Of a DNA stretch of 53,643 bases, positions 10,254-19,235 are shown one piece after another. The notes beneath the pieces were generated by a model. It was given only the letters and a program-made list of their open reading frames with translations. It did no database searches and was not told the DNA's origin. Source of the DNA: Phaeoceros laevis (lineage: Eukaryota > Anthocerotophyta > Anthocerotopsida > Notothyladales); contig JBNGIQ010009406.1 of the NCBI GenBank assembly GCA_049999765.1, forward strand, positions 248,037 through 301,679. Direction: 5' to 3'. A program made the position numbers and the translations under genes. Position 1 is the stretch's first letter; each line of letters starts with the position of its first letter.

Positions 10254-10833
10254 ACAATTTCTGAACTTCCGGAGATCTCACCAAAACGTTGTGAAGAGGC
10301 AAGCAAGCTTAAGAGGATTCCCTGGCAGGAGAATCCTTCATCACCGTGACTAAACCGTATCTTCTCGTCAGTGACACGCATTAATGTATAGTACTGCTAA
10401 GAAAACAGAAGGGGAACATATGTACCGGGCAGCCGGGAGCTGCCCGGTACGGAGTCACTACGGACAAGGAGTGAGGCTTGGGGACCAAGCTTCGTTGCTG
10501 CTGCATATGTAAGCCTAAACTCGGGCCATTTGGACCTGCGTGACGAGCGCCCTGCTGCGGTTCCCTGCGGATAGCATATCTTGCTTCGGGAGGAGTGTCT
10601 TCTCTTTGGAGCAGCTGGCTCTTTTCAGATATGTTAGGCTTGGACGCTCCGCCATCTTTTTTCTGCACGATCTGTGCGTTTGATCGAGTACTCCAGCGTC
10701 CGCTTTCCCAGGGGGCCGGAGCATTACTTGTCTTGGCACCTAGTTTCCCTGCTGTTTGCTTGCTTGCAATAGGAGCACACTTACCCTCATTTTGCTGAGC
10801 ATGTGATAGCTTGGAAGCGCTAGCTAGGGCGAG
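10254..10833. other. intergenic, IFT54 3' region with GC-rich hairpin
   Basis: It holds the IFT54 3' UTR and the upstream region of the first F-box gene. A perfect hairpin lies at 10422-10450. A minus-strand frame of 161 codons (10866-10381) is basic and low in complexity and matches nothing I know. I do not call it a gene. Confidence 0.5.
10422..10450. repeat. perfect 12-bp stem, 5-nt loop hairpin
   Basis: Arms are GTACCGGGCAGC (10422-10433) and GCTGCCCGGTAC (10439-10450) around the loop CGGGA. It lies 169 bp after the IFT54 stop. It could fold in the 3' UTR of that transcript. Confidence 0.85.
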
Positions 10834-12198
10834 ATGGATGCTGCAAATGCTTCGGCAGAGTCGCATCTGCTGCTCTACTTCGTGGCTGGCGAGTTCCCCA
10901 GCAAGGAGACGCCCTCGTCAAGCAGCACCAAGGCGGCAACAGTGGAGGAGATGGATCCGGAGGTGTGGAGCAAGATGCCGGAGGAGATATTGGACCGGGT
11001 GATGCTGGTGCTGCCGTGCGCCTCCCAGCTGCGTTTTCGGGTGGTGTCCAAGAGCTGGCAATCTCGGCTGACAGGGCACAGCTTCCTGCAACGATCTGCG
11101 GCTCTGGCCCTGCCTGCTCCCACCGTTGCCTGCGCCTACGAGTATCGGCATGGCACCAGGCATGGCGACGACCGCTCCGGCCCGGGTAAGCCGATGTGGC
11201 GCAAGACGAAATGCAAGGCCTACAGGGTGGACCTCTCCTTCCTCCCTCCTAAGATCCAGCAATGGCGCAACAGGCGGCATGTGGCCAACGACGGGCTCAT
11301 CTGCGTGGGCTTCAGCCAGAAGCGGCGGGTGTTTGAAGGGCGCAAGGACCGGGTGGAAACCGTGGAGCTCTTCTGCGTGTTCAACCCTATCTCCAGGTCC
11401 TTTGTGCTGGTGCCCGAGCTGGTGACGGACAACCAGATCGCCACCGCCATGCACGTGGAGTTGGACAGGCCTCAGGATGGCTTCTTCAAGGTGGTGGTGG
11501 TGTGCGGCAGCGTCGAGGGTTCGGGCCACAGCAGGAAATGGACCATTAACACCTACTCCTCCCGCTCCGGGGCCTGGAGCAGCACCCCCGGCAGCCCCGC
11601 CCCGGTCTCCTACTACACCTGGTGCCACTCCGCCTTCCTGGGCAACCTCATCTACAGCTTTGAGGTGGAGCAGATGATGCTGCTCAACCGGGAGGACGGC
11701 CAGCTGGTGAAGCACGGCAAGGTCGGCCGGCCAGTGCCCGACTTCGAAGGCACCAACTTCCACCTCCTGGACCACCAGGGCACCATCTACTTCGCCGGGG
11801 AGACCTACCACGGCACCACAGACCCCTGGTTCCTGGTCTGGAGGCTGGACGAGGACAAGATGGGCTGGGTGCTGGTCTCGCAGATGCCTGTCTGGATCCA
11901 CGACAAGCTGGTGAAGCCCACCCGGCTCAACAGGCTGGCGGACTGCACCTTCTGCATCGGTGACGCCTGTGTGCTGGGGGATCACATCTACTTCACCCTC
12001 GGGGTGCAGAGCATCCCCACCTACGGCTCCTGGTCCCAGTTCGGGGCAGCCAAAGTTGGCTCCTGGTCGCACATCATCACCTACCACATTCCCGACCAGA
12101 CATGGGACCTCGCCTTCGAGAAAATCTCGGATCTGGTGTGTAAGAGGTATGCAGATCCCTCTGGCTTCTTCGTCCCCAACCTTGCCAGGCTTAGATGA
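10834..12198 (+). CDS. F-box protein 1 of tandem array
   Basis: An intronless 454-aa protein. F-box proteins are substrate receptors of SCF (SKP1-cullin) ubiquitin ligases. The F-box spans about residues 44-88, starting VWSKMPEEILDRVMLVLP and including SQLRFRVVSKSW. The C-terminal part has repeated beta-rich blocks such as VELFCVFNPISRSFVLVPEL and a WSHIITYHI strand, as in F-box proteins with a kelch/galactose-oxidase-like propeller. A short hydrophobic motif, HLLLYFVAGEF (residues 11-21), precedes the F-box and recurs in both neighbours. The target is unknown. Codon choice is strongly GC-rich at third positions, as in the two paralogues. Confidence 0.9.
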   Translation: MDAANASAESHLLLYFVAGEFPSKETPSSSSTKAATVEEMDPEVWSKMPEEILDRVMLVLPCASQLRFRVVSKSWQSRLTGHSFLQRSAALALPAPTVACAYEYRHGTRHGDDRSGPGKPMWRKTKCKAYRVDLSFLPPKIQQWRNRRHVANDGLICVGFSQKRRVFEGRKDRVETVELFCVFNPISRSFVLVPELVTDNQIATAMHVELDRPQDGFFKVVVVCGSVEGSGHSRKWTINTYSSRSGAWSSTPGSPAPVSYYTWCHSAFLGNLIYSFEVEQMMLLNREDGQLVKHGKVGRPVPDFEGTNFHLLDHQGTIYFAGETYHGTTDPWFLVWRLDEDKMGWVLVSQMPVWIHDKLVKPTRLNRLADCTFCIGDACVLGDHIYFTLGVQSIPTYGSWSQFGAAKVGSWSHIITYHIPDQTWDLAFEKISDLVCKRYADPSGFFVPNLARLR

Positions 12199-12710
12199 TG
12201 GAGAAGATCATTCCTTGAGCTAGAGACAGAGGCGTAGGACTAGATAGATATCTATATCTCTCGAAAGATGAGCAAAGGTCTGTCAGTTAAGGCTGCTGCA
12301 GTTGCGTGAGCAGGGAGGGCATGTTCATCCTCTGCCTGCCTGCCACTTTCGTCAAGAAAAGCCAAATTTTGTTTGTGTTATCGTATCTCCTTTGGGCACG
12401 AACAATGATTTCGTCAGAAGTTGAGAACGCCACTTGTCGAGGAATGACTTGCAGGCGCAGGTAAACACATGTGCCCTGACGCCATTCTGACTGGTCGGAA
12501 TGGCGTCAGATTAGGGTTGCCCCGCGTGACAATCAAAACCAGAGTTAGGACCGAGAACCGAGGACCGACTCCGACCGAGAGTCGTTTGTTCTCTCTGACT
12601 CATGAAGCCTAGAAAGAGGGTGTTTGTTCTCTCTTCACTCGTTCTTGTGGAGTCGGAGTGAGGAAAGCTTGTCTTTGTTTTCCTCCCGGCTTGCTCTGGG
12701 AAGGAAGGCC
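12199..12710. other. intergenic with 12-bp hairpin
   Basis: Spacer between F-box genes 1 and 2. It contains a perfect inverted repeat at 12476-12509 and a run of related CCGA-type words (about 12550-12585). I see no gene. Confidence 0.5.
12476..12509. repeat. perfect 12-bp stem, 10-nt loop hairpin
   Basis: Arms CTGACGCCATTC (12476-12487) and GAATGGCGTCAG (12498-12509) pair perfectly. It sits about 280 bp after F-box 1 and 200 bp before F-box 2. It could be a miniature element or a 3' UTR fold. Confidence 0.85.
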
Positions 12711-14114
12711 ATGGAAGCGGTGAAGGACCTGAATGGGCTGGTGCAGAATGATCTGCAGGAGCCGCCGCACCTGCTGCTCTACGTGGTGGAAGGGCGGTTT
12801 GACGTGCTTCCTGAGAAGAGCTTGCGAGGCAAGAAGAAGAGCGGTAGCTGCGATATGATGGAAGCCGCGGTGTGGAGCAGGTTGCCGGAGGAGATGGTGG
12901 AGAGGGTGCTGGTGATGCTGCCGGCGGAGAGCCAGTTGCGGTGCCGCTCCGTGTGCCGGAGATGGCGAGAGCTGCTGTCCTCCGCCAGGTTCCTGCGCCT
13001 GGCTGCATCAGCGGAGCTGGAGCGCGGGCCTAGGGCGCCGGTGCTGTGCGCCTTCGAGTACAGGCCGGGGCGGTCGAGGGGGCGCTGCCCCTACGGCTCG
13101 GCTCGCATCAGCTTCCCCATGTTCACCACGCGCAATGTGCAGCAGCACCGGGTTTACAAGCTGGATCTCTCGTTCCTCCCTCCCATGTTCCGCAAGTGGC
13201 AGCACAACCGGATTGTGTGCGAGGACGGGCTGGTGTGCGTCAAGGTGAGCGAGCCTCCCAACAACCTGGACGTGGTGGAGAACTTCTGCGTGTTCAACCC
13301 GGTGACCCGGGCGTGGCGGGTGCTCCCCCAGCTCAACGTCCAGCAGCACCGGTGGGGGGTGATGAAGGTGCAGGCGGACAGGGGCGAGTTCCGGGTAACC
13401 CTCGTCTGCGGCCCCGACAACGTGACTGACAAGCCTGTGACACAGCACCTCTGGACCACGGCGGTGTTCTGCTCCAAGGCGGGGGCCTGGACGGTGGTGA
13501 CGGCCAACCTGGCCGCGGCCCCCATCGCCAATTGCCGCAGCGTGCTCTGCAGCGGGATGGTCTACTGTATGCGGGAGAGGAACCACATCATGGTGCACGG
13601 GCTGGAAGGGCAGGGCGGGGCAAGGCTGGCTCGGCCCCTGGAGCTGGCCACCCCCGTTCATGGCCTGGGCCTCTTCGAGTTCCAGCTCATCCAGCACCAG
13701 GACCGGCTGCTGCTCGTGGGCCAATTCGACTGCAACAACGTGCCCTCCTTCGGCATCTGGAGGCTCAACGTAGGGGGAGGGGGCAGCGGCTGGGAGCTGG
13801 TCACGGAGCTGCCCAAGGCCCTCCACGACCGGCTGGTGAAACCGGTGCTGGAGAGTGGGCAGTCGGAGATCAGCATGGTCTCCTTCGGAGGGGCTGCCAA
13901 GGTGGGGGACATCATCTTCATCATCATCTTCATCACCGAGCAGCCCAGGGATTTCTCCAGCCACTTCATCCTCAAGACCTGGACTCATGTCATTGCCTTC
14001 AACATCCTGGAGCAGGCCTGGCAGATCTACTTTGAGAATGCGGGAGACCTCGTCTGCACAGTCTGGTCCACTCCCAGCGGGTTCATTCAGCTCCGGTTGA
14101 ATGATTTTATATGA
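12711..14114 (+). CDS. F-box protein 2 of tandem array
   Basis: An intronless 467-aa protein from the ATG at 12711. The frame is open to 12624, but those 29 residues have no counterpart in the paralogues. The shared motif PPHLLLYVVEGRF lies at residues 18-30 and the F-box at about 54-97 (VWSRLPEEMVERVLVMLP, SQLRCRSVCRRWRELL). The C-terminal propeller-like part includes VENFCVFNPVTRAWRVLPQL and several short beta blocks. It is clearly related to F-box 1 and 3 but diverged, so the duplication is not recent. Predicted role: SCF substrate adaptor, substrate unknown. Confidence 0.9.
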   Translation: MEAVKDLNGLVQNDLQEPPHLLLYVVEGRFDVLPEKSLRGKKKSGSCDMMEAAVWSRLPEEMVERVLVMLPAESQLRCRSVCRRWRELLSSARFLRLAASAELERGPRAPVLCAFEYRPGRSRGRCPYGSARISFPMFTTRNVQQHRVYKLDLSFLPPMFRKWQHNRIVCEDGLVCVKVSEPPNNLDVVENFCVFNPVTRAWRVLPQLNVQQHRWGVMKVQADRGEFRVTLVCGPDNVTDKPVTQHLWTTAVFCSKAGAWTVVTANLAAAPIANCRSVLCSGMVYCMRERNHIMVHGLEGQGGARLARPLELATPVHGLGLFEFQLIQHQDRLLLVGQFDCNNVPSFGIWRLNVGGGGSGWELVTELPKALHDRLVKPVLESGQSEISMVSFGGAAKVGDIIFIIIFITEQPRDFSSHFILKTWTHVIAFNILEQAWQIYFENAGDLVCTVWSTPSGFIQLRLNDFI

Positions 14115-14805
14115 TGCAGGAAAGACTTGTTTTCTTCCCTTCATTTTCTGTCAACCTGTGACGTGCCTGCCTGGTGCATGTTGATCATGCCTTGCCTTTT
14201 CTTTTTAAAAGATTTTCCCATTTCCCTATGGTCGAGACCTGGTGGGTTCTTCTGAGTGGCCCAGGATGGATTCCATTCTTTCTTGGAGCTCAAGGTGTCG
14301 TCTTCCTAGGTGTTGGCAAGGAAATATCTTTCCTGTTTTGATTGTTTCTCCCTCTCCCTTGCTGCAACAAACAAGGCTCTTCCTGCTCGAACTGTATTTA
14401 TTTTTTGCTCTTTGTACAATTACGCACAGTCTGCGGACCAATTCAATGTCTCGCATCCTGTGGTCCGAAATAATGGAATGTTTTCAAGGAACAGTGTTGA
14501 AAGTAAAGTTCGGACTCTTGAGACTGTGTAGGTAATGCAGTGGAAACACGCCAAGTGTCGGTGAGTGGCGACCGTCCAATAAGACACTGGATTCATGCAA
14601 ACTCGTACCAGGCGACCACCCACCGTCGATGATGATGAGGGGGATATCCTCTCTCCATCTGTGATAAAGTGACGGGCGGCTCGTCCGCAGTGCGCGGGGC
14701 ACATTATTAGCAACAGTTGCATCCCGTCCATGGCGCTGCGTAACAACGTTTTTCCCATCCAGCATCCAGCATCCAGCAAAACCATCCGAGCTGGCTGTTT
14801 ACGCG
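14115..14805. other. intergenic between F-box 2 and 3
   Basis: About 690 bp with no recognisable gene. A pyrimidine-rich stretch lies around 14325-14360. Promoter and 5' leader of F-box 3 are expected near the right end. Confidence 0.4.
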
Positions 14806-16389
14806 ATGCTTGCAACTGTGCTATTGGGGGAATTTCCGTCGCGAAGAGTTGAGGACCAACAAGAAGCCCATTATTGTTCCCGACTTGTGTGCTGCCAACT
14901 GCTGCCGCCGGACGCAATGCGGGTGTGCAAGAAAATGATGCGAGGCAGCAGCAGAAGGCGCAGCAACGCGGAGGAAGTGCCGCATTTGTTGTTGCATGTG
15001 CTTGAAATCGGCGGAGGAGGTGATGGCGCTATTGCTCCACCAGAATGCGAGGTGGACGGCAAGATCTGGGGAGGCTTGCCCCAAGAGATTGTGGACAAAG
15101 TGCTGCTGGTGCTGCCACCGGCGGTGCAATTCCGGTTCCGGGCCGTCTGCAAGAGGTGGCGGGCTCTGCTCTCCTCCCCCCGCTTCCTGCAGGAGAGCGC
15201 CTCTGCCTCTCCTCTAGGACCGTCCTTCATCTGCGCCTTCGAGTACCGCCCTGGGAGGGTGGAGGAGGCAGGAGGAAGGAAGTTCTCCCACCGAGCTGCC
15301 AAGCCGGTGCTTCCCAGTTCCGGGGTCAGAGTGCACAAGGTCCCGCTCACCTTCCTCCCTGCGGAGTTCCAGCGCTGGGGCTACCGCTGCGTGGTGGCCC
15401 AGGACGGGCTCATCTGCGTCAAAACCTTCAAGATCGAAGAAGGAAGCGGAGGAGAAGGCAGCACCAGCAGGCAGCCGCAGAGGACGCTGGACTGCTTCTG
15501 TGTGCTGAATCCCATCACCAGGCTGTGGAAGGTGCTGCCTCTCCTGGACACCTACCACCAGCGCTACCAGCTAGTGAAGGTGCAGGCCGACAAGTGTGGT
15601 GGAGGGTTCAAGGTGATTGTGGTGTGCGGGGCTTATGTCTGGGGCAACCTCCAAATGCCCTGGATGGCGGTTTACTCCTCTCTGTCCGGCGCCTGGCGGA
15701 CGTTGCAGGGCCGCTCGGGGCCCGTGACCCCGCCCATCAGGGACTTCTTCAGCAGCCCCCTCTTCTACAACCCCGGCAACCGCCAAATGGGAGTGCAAGA
15801 GGTGGAAGATAGCAGGCTCGTGACGCACGCGGATCTGGTGCTCTACGGGCGGGACTACTTCAAGCACCAGCTCATCGGGCACGGGGAGGACGTGTTCAAC
15901 GTGGGGGAGGTGAGCCAGCAGCAGCAAAACAGCAGCACCACCACTTCAGCAGCTGTGTGTGCTTGTTTCGGGATCTGGAAGCTGGAGCGGGGCACCACCG
16001 TGTGGCATCTGGTTTCCAAGACGCCTGAAGCCCTGCTGGCCTGCTTGGTGCAGCCTGTGTTTGAGAATGCACGTCCTGACTATGGCCATACGCCCGGGAA
16101 GGCCAAGCTCTCGTTTGGGGGGGCTCGTGTGGCAGGCGGGATCGTCTTCTTGATCATCCACAAGGTGCATTACAGAAGGCCTTGTCTCAGGTCTCGGCTG
16201 GGGCTGCTGAAGCCCAGACGTGATTTCATGCAGGATGGCAAGGAAGCCATCATGTGCTCGGATGTGGTTGCCTTCCACCTTGTCAAACGCACCTGGCAAA
16301 TCTGCTTCAGGAACGTTGCCAGGTGGATCACTGGTGACTTTTACGACGCCTTGGGGGTTCTGGATCTCAGACTGAACGACTACCTGTGA
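14806..16389 (+). CDS. F-box protein 3 of tandem array
   Basis: An intronless frame of 527 codons. The F-box begins about residue 88 (IWGGLPQEIVDKVLLVLPP, FRFRAVCKRWRALL). The paralogue motif appears as VPHLLLHVLEI at about residues 59-68. The C-terminal half has LDCFCVLNPITRLWKVLPLL and other propeller-type strands, plus a Gln/Ser/Thr-rich insertion near VSQQQQNSSTTTS absent from the paralogues. By comparison with the other two, the real start may be the ATG at 14917 (490 aa), since it places the HLLLH motif at the same distance from the N-terminus. The extra segment reads MLATVLLGEFPSRR, which resembles the GEFPSKE of F-box 1. Function: probable SCF adaptor, target unknown. Confidence 0.87.
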   Translation: MLATVLLGEFPSRRVEDQQEAHYCSRLVCCQLLPPDAMRVCKKMMRGSSRRRSNAEEVPHLLLHVLEIGGGGDGAIAPPECEVDGKIWGGLPQEIVDKVLLVLPPAVQFRFRAVCKRWRALLSSPRFLQESASASPLGPSFICAFEYRPGRVEEAGGRKFSHRAAKPVLPSSGVRVHKVPLTFLPAEFQRWGYRCVVAQDGLICVKTFKIEEGSGGEGSTSRQPQRTLDCFCVLNPITRLWKVLPLLDTYHQRYQLVKVQADKCGGGFKVIVVCGAYVWGNLQMPWMAVYSSLSGAWRTLQGRSGPVTPPIRDFFSSPLFYNPGNRQMGVQEVEDSRLVTHADLVLYGRDYFKHQLIGHGEDVFNVGEVSQQQQNSSTTTSAAVCACFGIWKLERGTTVWHLVSKTPEALLACLVQPVFENARPDYGHTPGKAKLSFGGARVAGGIVFLIIHKVHYRRPCLRSRLGLLKPRRDFMQDGKEAIMCSDVVAFHLVKRTWQICFRNVARWITGDFYDALGVLDLRLNDYL

Positions 16390-17251
16390 GTCCTGTGACA
16401 GTCGTCCTAGCTACCACAGCTGGGTCATGCCAGCTGACTCGCAAAGATTGACACTTCCTTGTACTCTGTGGTCTCCATTTATGTTGCTATGCTTCTGGCC
16501 TTCAGAACTTGCCGCAGGACGAGGCCTTCTGGCTGCTGCCGCCCAATTGGCGATAGTCTAGTATCCTCTTGGTTTCATGCAAAATTTCACAATACCAAGG
16601 CACAACACCCACACCTGGCTCTATACACTGGTAGTGATAGCACCGGCCAAGTGTCATCGTCGTGAGTGTCACCAAGATCAGGTGGTACCCATGGCTTCTA
16701 GATTCGCAGGGTCATCTTGATCAGTCCCCAACCCACATGGATGGCGCGTATTCGTATAATCCACCTATCACAGCTGTATGCCAAATTTGATCATCTGGCT
16801 TGGCTCCTGTAAGCCTGCATGGTATTAGCAAGATAGCATGTCCCATTTCGATAGATTGTGCCGACATAAGAAACCTTCCAAAGAATCCAAAATCAACACG
16901 GTACGAAGGAACACTCTAATTACTACTTAGCATATTTGGTGCAAAATAAAATAGAAAGTCATAGACCCTCTTTTTTTGTAACCTTAAATATGGTTGAGGC
17001 TAAAGTATAGGTGTATTATGCTAGAATCAACTTTGAAGGGCAACCAGCTGGTCCAGAGAGCACACCCAAAACCTCTTGTGAGGTAGAGGAGCTAAGAACT
17101 TTATTACAATCTATTGCATATTGCAAGGTGTCAACCATTACAATATGTTATTTTATGTTATCTTAATCACTCGCATGCCGTACTCAAGTTATAGGTTTTT
17201 CAAAATTGAAACTCTTCAACTTGCTCACAATGCTTTTGTGCTCAATCTCTA
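16390..17251. other. intergenic, falling GC content
   Basis: Sequence after the F-box array that becomes steadily AT-richer from about 16,900. It has the look of old transposon or repeat sequence, but I cannot assign a family. No gene is supported. Confidence 0.4.
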
Positions 17252-17297
17252 GAATTCTGCACCATGTCTTCCACAGTCTGTATATGTTGTAAGTTCC

Positions 17298-17717
17298 ATG
17301 TACCATGTTGATGATTATAAAAGAGCAGAAACAACAACACATATTATAGGAGTATATAACGACTCTAATACAGCTCATAAAGTGGCGACTTTAATGTGGG
17401 GTAAAACCCTAATAGATGACTATAGGCTGAACGACGACAAAATATCCGATATTAAGTATTTGTGTGAAGACGAGTGCGACCTCTCGTGGAACAACCGGTT
17501 TGAGGAAATGAAAAACTGTGGTGATAGGATTTTTGGTGAACCGGAATTCACTTCCATGCCATCAATGACTTCTTATTCAGTACACACAATTGAAATGAAT
17601 GATATGAGCGTGTTGAATCCCAAGAAACGGAGACATGAAAATGATGACAATACCGATGGAAGTGAGGATGTCGATAGTGACCAGGAAGAAGGTGGCAATA
17701 GAAGTGGCGGCGAATAG
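17298..17717 (+). CDS. unrecognised 139-aa ORF in AT-rich island
   Basis: I do not recognise this protein. The frame is open from 17252 and the first ATG is at 17298. In an AT-rich stretch, where chance stops are frequent, 139 codons is notable. The N-terminal part is mixed alpha/beta in composition (HIIGVYNDSNTAHKVA), and the middle has CEDECDLSWNNRFEEM. The tail has a basic NPKKRRHEND patch followed by a strongly acidic Asp/Glu/Ser/Gly end. Codon use favours A/T at third positions, unlike the GC-rich F-box genes beside it. The same frame resumes after the TAG, with a second TAG at 17775-17777 and then SFHWVCDTTKFSGAWFN and further residues to 17981. That suggests the end of a longer ancestral gene. 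It may be a decayed transposon or virus-derived gene, or a lineage-specific gene. Confidence 0.4.
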   Translation: MYHVDDYKRAETTTHIIGVYNDSNTAHKVATLMWGKTLIDDYRLNDDKISDIKYLCEDECDLSWNNRFEEMKNCGDRIFGEPEFTSMPSMTSYSVHTIEMNDMSVLNPKKRRHENDDNTDGSEDVDSDQEEGGNRSGGE

Positions 17718-17981
17718 CAAAAAGCATTAACTCCTAAACATCCATATGAGATGGGCTTTGAAGTAAAAGGTCTATAGTCGTTCCATTGGGTGTGCGACAC
17801 TACCAAGTTTTCTGGGGCCTGGTTTAACGCATCTCGGGCACATAACCCTAATGACGACCAGCTCGATCCCGTTATTAACCGTATTTTATGCATATCATGT
17901 CAAAACGCGATTATGACAAAACCAAGAGTAGAGGAGGTCGTTACGATTCTAAGGATACCAAATTTTATTCTTAAGAACTAA
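17718..17981 (+). pseudogene. in-frame continuation after stop codons
   Basis: Downstream of the 139-aa ORF and in the same frame, 19 codons lead to a second TAG. A protein-like segment of about 67 codons then follows (SFHWVCDTTKFSGAWFNASR, later DQLDPVINRILCISCQ) and ends at 17981. Because phase is kept, it may once have been one protein with the upstream ORF. No family is recognised. Confidence 0.3.
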
Positions 17982-18057
17982 CTTCAGAGATTATTTCAAT
18001 AAGAGCTTATTTTATTGAAAATACGTTTTTTCTATGTACTCGATTCGTAACCAGCCC

Positions 18058-18137
18058 CATTTGGGCTTGTGGACGTTTAGGAGTTAAAGACCTTCTCTTT
18101 AAGCTTAACCCCTAAAGGACCAACTAGCCCAAACGGA
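18058..18137. repeat. imperfect inverted repeat, about 30-bp arms
   Basis: The left arm (18058-18087) contains CCATTTGGGCTTGTGGACG then TTTAGGAGTTAA. The right arm (about 18105-18137), read on the minus strand, gives CCGTTTGGGCTAGTTGGTC then CTTTAGGGGTTAA. A related word, TTAACTCCTAAACATCCA, occurs at about 17727, and a degenerate one (GTCCTTTAAGGATTAA) at about 18403. This is a small dispersed repeat family confined to the AT-rich island. Confidence 0.7.
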
Positions 18138-18865
18138 CCCGGAGTTATCTGTTGAGTAACTTAACACCATGTTTTAGCGCGATTCACTGCCTTGAACAAT
18201 GCGTTCCTCGTATCCAAATGTATTAAAAGTTATACCAAATTGATCGCCTTGAAATTTTCTATTTAATGGTAAAAAAAATTTATAATTAACAAAATTATAA
18301 ACTTAAACTGGCTGCAAAAGGCCTCCGGTTTGGCGTTCTTAGAGTCGCATGCCCAGGAAGCCAAGTCGCACGATTTTAACGAGAAAACGCGAGCAAAACA
18401 ACGTCCTTTAAGGATTAAAAAACGTCATTCTAATCGGCAAATGAATGTCATGAATATTACTGCATACGAATGCTAGTGGCTTTGGTACTTTTTTTTACTT
18501 ATTTTTTATGTGTGCTAACAAATCCATTTTAATGTATGCTAACAAATCTCCACTTCACTTGCTCGACATTGCAAAGCAGCTTTGAATGGCTTGTCCACTT
18601 TCCATGCATGTCTTGTTGTTGCATTTTGTTCCTCCTTGTCATGAGGGGTTAACCAGGAGAAAGACTGAAAGCTACCCGGCTAGCTTCCTCAAAGTAGTAG
18701 CTGGGGAGATTTAAAACTGTATTTAAGTCATGGATGTAATTGCATATAGCAACTCCAAAAAATTGGCCAGAAAATCTAAACCCCAATCCCCCTGCAACCT
18801 TGGTGCCTTTGATCCGGAAACATCCCTCCTCAATGTGGCCTTTGTCACCGCTGTGAACTTGTGAA
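18138..18865. other. AT-rich spacer, no gene seen
   Basis: AT-rich DNA with poly-A/T tracts (near 18260-18290 and 18490-18510). A minus-strand frame of 77 codons at 18649-18882 has no recognisable match. The right part returns toward normal base composition. Confidence 0.4.
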
Positions 18866-18915
18866 GTATTACTAGCAAGCATGTGCTAGTAATACATAGC
18901 ATGTGCTAGTAATAC
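18866..18915. repeat. 12-bp hairpin with a duplicated arm
   Basis: GTATTACTAGCA (18866-18877) and TGCTAGTAATAC (18884-18895) form a perfect 12-bp stem with a 6-nt loop. The right arm with its AGCATG prefix is repeated at 18898-18915. Confidence 0.85.
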
Positions 18916-18983
18916 AATCCAATAGCCGGATGTACAAGGTAGTTCAACTCTCAAAGAACTTAAATTGAAGTCAAAGTATGAAG

Positions 18984-19055
18984 GAGCTGGTTGTTATGGT
19001 CCTAGCGTAGGCACCAAAAGAGCTGGCTGTGATGGTCCTAGCGAAGGCACCAAAG
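18984..19055. repeat. two-copy 36-bp tandem repeat
   Basis: Copies begin GAGCTGG at 18984 and 19020 and share ATGGTCCTAGCG and AGGCACCAAA. Four or so positions differ between copies. Confidence 0.8.
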
Positions 19056-19235
19056 GGCAAGCAAGTGTACACGGGATGTAGGAGGAACAGGGGAAAAGGC
19101 CATTTCTGTCTATCGCAAGGTACACCTGTTCTAGTATTCGAGATCCATGTAAGGTCTCTAGTCTCGACCGCACACAACTATAAGCTTAGACTAGTAATGC
19201 CCACTTCGAAAAAGTACCGACCGCATGTCTTTATT

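Noticed and set aside
10381-10866. 161-codon minus-strand ORF between IFT54 and F-box 1
   Set aside because: Low complexity, crosses the perfect hairpin and the F-box 1 start, and resembles no family. A spliced gene cannot be excluded without transcripts.
10918-12087. 389-codon minus-strand ORF inside F-box 1, and a similar 378-codon one in F-box 2 (13008-14144)
   Set aside because: These are shadows of GC-rich third codon positions in the sense genes. The translations are rich in His, Val, Gly and Pro with no family resemblance.
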